Below, piece by piece: positions 17,061 to 17,522 of a stretch of DNA of 17,522 nt. A program made the position numbers and the translations under genes. Under the pieces are notes generated by a model that was given only the letters and a program-made list of their open reading frames with translations, was not told where the DNA came from and did no database searches. Source of the stretch: a bacterium (GTDB lineage: Bacteria > Hydrogenedentota > Hydrogenedentia > Hydrogenedentiales > SLHB01). The stretch spans positions 1 through 17,522 of the forward strand of contig JAAEQP010001784.1 of assembly GCA_024231375.1 (NCBI GenBank). Direction: 5' to 3'. Numbering within the stretch: the stretch's first letter is position 1; each line of letters opens with the position of its first letter.

Positions 17061-17074
17061 GGTGCTTCGGCACC
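17061..17074 (+). promoter_or_regulatory. cUUCGg tetraloop hairpin between the two peptide genes
   Basis: GGTGC (17061-17065), loop TTCG, GCACC (17070-17074), closed by a C-G pair: the exceptionally stable UUCG tetraloop class. There is no T-tract after it, so it should not terminate transcription. It sits 21 nt before the peptide B ATG and could stabilise or punctuate the dicistronic mRNA. Confidence 0.55.
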
Positions 17075-17095
17075 AAACCATAGGGATATTCAGAC

Positions 17096-17344
17096 ATGAA
17101 TCGTGTGAAGCTTCATTGTCGGCCCGTCTCGTCCGTGCGGCGTCCCGTCCGCGCTCAGACGGTGCTTGAACTCAAGAAAGATGCCATGCTCGAGGTGATG
17201 GAGGGAGGCACGGGCTTCTTCGACAACTTCCTCGGCAGTGCGGTCGCGAACATCGGCACCATTGGAACGACTATTTTCGGTGCTATTGACAGCACGTGGT
17301 CTTCCTGGCAGTTCGGTAGCAAGCGCAGCCCCGGCGACGCCTAG
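17096..17344 (+). CDS. Small peptide B, paralogue of peptide A; unknown family
   Basis: An 82-residue protein that I do not recognise, clearly related to peptide A: HC (7-8), PVS (10-12), AQT (20-22), KxD (27-29), EVMEGG (33-38) and FFDNFLG (41-47) align with the same blocks there. The N-terminal 29 residues are basic. Residues 33-38 with Leu32 resemble a double-glycine leader end (hydrophobic at -7 and -4, Gly at -2 and -1), although peptide A has G-V-G at this place. The rest (39-73) is Gly/Ile/Thr/Ala-rich with two Asp, then a Trp-Ser segment and a basic end. AGGG lies about 11 nt before the ATG, a weak ribosome site. A strong terminator follows 125 nt later. Secreted peptide, toxin or signal are possible; none is proven. 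Confidence 0.7.
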   Translation: MNRVKLHCRPVSSVRRPVRAQTVLELKKDAMLEVMEGGTGFFDNFLGSAVANIGTIGTTIFGAIDSTWSSWQFGSKRSPGDA

Positions 17345-17468
17345 AGCCGATCCTCTCCGCGGCCCGTCCGTAGAGGGTGTGGGGATAGTGTTTCAATGCG
17401 GATCGATGTTGTCAGTTGATTGTCCGTTTCTCCGCCACGAGCGTTGAGGGGTGAGATTCAGATCAACG

Positions 17469-17511
17469 AACGCCCGTTCCACGGTTGGTATACCGTTGAG
17501 CGGGCGTTTTT
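17469..17511 (+). terminator. Rho-independent terminator of the small-peptide operon
   Basis: An 8-bp stem AACGCCCG (17469-17476) / CGGGCGTT (17501-17508), running into TTTTT (17507-17511). A second stem, ACGGT (17481-17485) / ACCGT (17492-17496), stacks inside the loop. Position and T-tract fit termination of the plus-strand peptide transcript. Confidence 0.8.
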
Positions 17512-17522
17512 GCCTCTATGAT

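Overview
The window is bacterial chromosome with a GC-rich base composition, compact genes and short intergenic gaps. No phage, plasmid, rRNA, tRNA or CRISPR signal is seen. The organism cannot be named from the sequence alone. A lipobox-anchored Na/Pi transporter pair, a large 'sulfatase-like' membrane protein and a secreted GH43-like propeller would suit a Gram-negative bacterium of the Planctomycetota/Verrucomicrobiota/Hydrogenedentota type, but this is inference.

Layout. Positions 1-530 hold no gene I can support, although the stretch has several strong hairpins and an extended -10 promoter just before the first gene. Positions 531-2779 carry three same-strand genes 18 and 29 bp apart: a polytopic membrane protein, a secreted five-bladed-propeller protein (GH43/GH32-like), and a membrane-anchored Cys-rich protein whose ribosome site sits against a hairpin. 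Positions 2919-5397 carry a GNAT acetyltransferase and mnmG, the only clear housekeeping gene (tRNA wobble-uridine modification). Convergent to it is a minus-strand pair, ltaE (low-specificity threonine aldolase) and an MFS transporter, joined by an ATGA overlap. Positions 8131-13149 hold a tandem duplication: two roughly 830-residue proteins, each a lipoprotein signal, Ig-like domains, a Na/Pi cotransporter core and a PhoU-like tail. Convergent to them is a 1028-residue minus-strand fusion of an MprF/UPF0104-type flippase domain with an alkaline-phosphatase-superfamily (sulfatase-like) domain whose nucleophile position is Thr.

The right end (16450-17511) is the most novel part. A good sigma70-like promoter is followed by an approximately 310-nt leader rich in hairpins, two small paralogous genes of 74 and 82 codons, a cUUCGg hairpin between them, and a strong intrinsic terminator. 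The two peptides share an N-terminal block (HC at residues 7-8, PVS at 10-12, then AQT) and diverge into uncharged Gly/Phe/Thr/Ser-rich C-termini. This looks like a self-contained peptide operon. I do not recognise the family; bacteriocin-like, signalling or membrane-active roles are possible.

How the genes work together: ltaE and the MFS gene are probably co-translated. The two transporters are probably one phosphate-uptake locus. The flippase-phosphatase fusion may modify lipid-linked envelope glycans. The peptide operon is independent of these by its own promoter and terminator.
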